Both the position numbers and the translations under genes were made by a program. Under the pieces are notes generated by a model. The model saw nothing but the letters and a program-made list of their open reading frames with translations, had not been told where the DNA came from and did no database searches. Shown piece after piece: positions 63,067 through 64,000 of a DNA stretch of 64,000 nt. Every line of letters begins with the position of its first letter. The first letter of the stretch is position 1. Source of the DNA: Xanthomonas sp. DAR 80977 (GTDB taxonomy: Bacteria; Pseudomonadota; Gammaproteobacteria; Xanthomonadales; Xanthomonadaceae); assembly GCF_041240605.1 (NCBI RefSeq), contig NZ_CP162487.1, positions 1,867,001-1,931,000 on the forward strand, written 5' to 3'.

Positions 63067-64000
63067 ATGTTCCGCTGGTTCGAGTCGCTGATTCCCGTGT
63101 TTCCCGAGATCGATCCGCGCACCCCGCCGCGCGGGGTGTGGCGCTTCTACGCGTTCTACCTGCGCCCGGTATGGCCGGTGTTCGCCGCCACGCTGGTGGC
63201 CGGGCTGCTGCTGGCGCTGGTGGAAGTGGCGATGTTCGATTTCCTGGGGCGCATCGTCGACCTGGTCGCCGAAGCGCCGGGGCCGGACTTCTTCGCGCGC
63301 CACCGCGACGAGCTGCTGTGGATGGCCGCCATCACCCTCATCGCGCGGCCGCTGCTGACCGGGCTGCACAACCTGCTGGTCAACCAGGCGATCATGCCCG
63401 GGCTCAGCAACCGCACGCGCTGGCTGATGCACAGCTACGTGGTGCGGCAGAGCCTGGGCTTCTTCCAGAACGACTTCGCCGGGCGCATCGCCAACCGGGT
63501 CATGCAGACCGGCACCTCGCTGCGCGAATCGGCGGTGCAGATGGTCGATGCGCTGTGGTACATCCTGGTCTACACCGGCACCGCGCTGTACCTGTTCGCG
63601 CAGGCCGACGCGCGGCTGATGGTGCCGCTGCTGGTCTGGCTGGTCGCCTACACGGCGCTGATGGCGTACTTCGTGCCGCGCATGCAGCAGCGCGCGTGGA
63701 TCGCCTCCGAAGCGCGTTCCAAGGCGATGGGCCGCATCGTCGACGGCTACACCAACATCGCCACGCTGAAGCTGTTCGCGCACGCCAGGCGCGAGGAAGC
63801 CTACGTGCGCGAGTCGATCCAGGAACTGGCGGTCAAGCACCGCGGGCAGACCCGCATGACCACCGCCATGGATTTCTCGATCGCGGCGTTGAACGGCTTC
63901 CTGATCGTCGGCACCTGCGCGCTGGCGATGTGGCTGTGGAGCCAGGGCCGGATCAGCGTCGGCGCGATCACCCTGGCCACCGGGCTGGTGATCCGCATCC
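63067..64000 (+). CDS. ABC exporter (membrane domain), truncated by the window edge
   Basis: The frame starts at ATG 63067, with AAGGA about 12 bases upstream, and stays open to the window end (311 codons). It shows the N-terminal half of a fused membrane/ATPase exporter of type IV: several hydrophobic helices (PVFAATLVAGLLLALVEVAMF, LLVWLVAYTALMAYFVPRM) and cytoplasmic loops with SLGFFQNDFAGRIANRVMQTG and AKAMGRIVDGYTNI-like sequence. The ATPase domain lies outside the window. The loop pattern is that of lipid- or drug-exporting ABC proteins of the MdlB/MsbA type. Substrate unknown. Confidence 0.88.
   Translation, partial: MFRWFESLIPVFPEIDPRTPPRGVWRFYAFYLRPVWPVFAATLVAGLLLALVEVAMFDFLGRIVDLVAEAPGPDFFARHRDELLWMAAITLIARPLLTGLHNLLVNQAIMPGLSNRTRWLMHSYVVRQSLGFFQNDFAGRIANRVMQTGTSLRESAVQMVDALWYILVYTGTALYLFAQADARLMVPLLVWLVAYTALMAYFVPRMQQRAWIASEARSKAMGRIVDGYTNIATLKLFAHARREEAYVRESIQELAVKHRGQTRMTTAMDFSIAALNGFLIVGTCALAMWLWSQGRISVGAITLATGLVIRI

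Overview
The window is very GC-rich, densely coded and free of tRNA, rRNA, CRISPR, IS or prophage genes. Several traits point to a Xanthomonadaceae chromosome, most likely Xanthomonas: TonB-dependent receptors of the Xanthomonas/Caulobacter type, a nucleotide pyrophosphatase whose catalytic residues keep a constant two-residue offset from the Xanthomonas axonopodis enzyme, the imperfect palindrome GTAGGAGCGGCTTCAGCCGC scattered between genes, and intergenic GGGACTC/GGGATTC heptamer arrays. The family assignment is an inference from these traits, not from a database search.

Layout. 1-3.4 kb: a truncated exported protein, an aldo/keto reductase, and a LysR regulator divergent from a hydroxynitrile-lyase-type cupin. 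3.5-10.8 kb: a tripartite RND efflux operon (adaptor, pump, outer membrane factor) with a divergent TetR gene before it and a second TetR gene closing it. 10.8-15 kb: a MarR-MFS pair, a YcaQ/AlkX-type DNA glycosylase and a Tat-exported alpha/beta hydrolase. 15.2-21 kb: molybdenum hydroxylase module, with xdhC-mocA convergent to a PaoABC-type aldehyde oxidoreductase operon. 21.4-26.3 kb: an orphan TonB receptor, then a VOC/SDR/DoxX operon divergent from an HxlR regulator. 26.5-32.5 kb: a ZnuD-like receptor divergent from a MerC-like membrane protein across a Zur-box-like palindrome, a bTHX ribosomal protein, a ClC antiporter and a lipoprotein phosphodiesterase. 32.7-34.7 kb: alkylation repair (Ogt plus an AdaA-AlkA fusion).

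34.9-48 kb is mostly housekeeping or unknown: a ClpP-like lipoprotein, DUF4019, MAPEG, a UbiH-family hydroxylase, an S4 protein, an ECF sigma factor with a four-helix membrane partner, DEAD-box helicase, RluF, GAF-GGDEF, an EamA exporter, DUF72 and RraA. 48-51.3 kb is an ECF42-type sigma factor locus: DGPF/YCII proteins, two VOC proteins and a sigma factor with a TPR-like C-terminal extension. It has a visible ECF-like promoter, TGTCGA-N17-CGTC. 51.5-53 kb is an exported serine hydrolase. 53.2-61.3 kb is a carbohydrate-utilisation locus, GH30-LacI on one strand and TonB receptor-GH3 on the other, sharing the perfect palindrome TGACAGCGCTGTCA. The right end has a rhodanese/FtrA pair and a truncated ABC exporter.

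The most unusual non-coding features are three inverted heptamer-repeat loci. One has 13 exact GGGACTC copies beside a 21-bp perfect hairpin, and its inner end forms the C-terminus of the DUF72 gene. Most regulatory calls are read from sequence symmetry and gene order and have no experimental support here.
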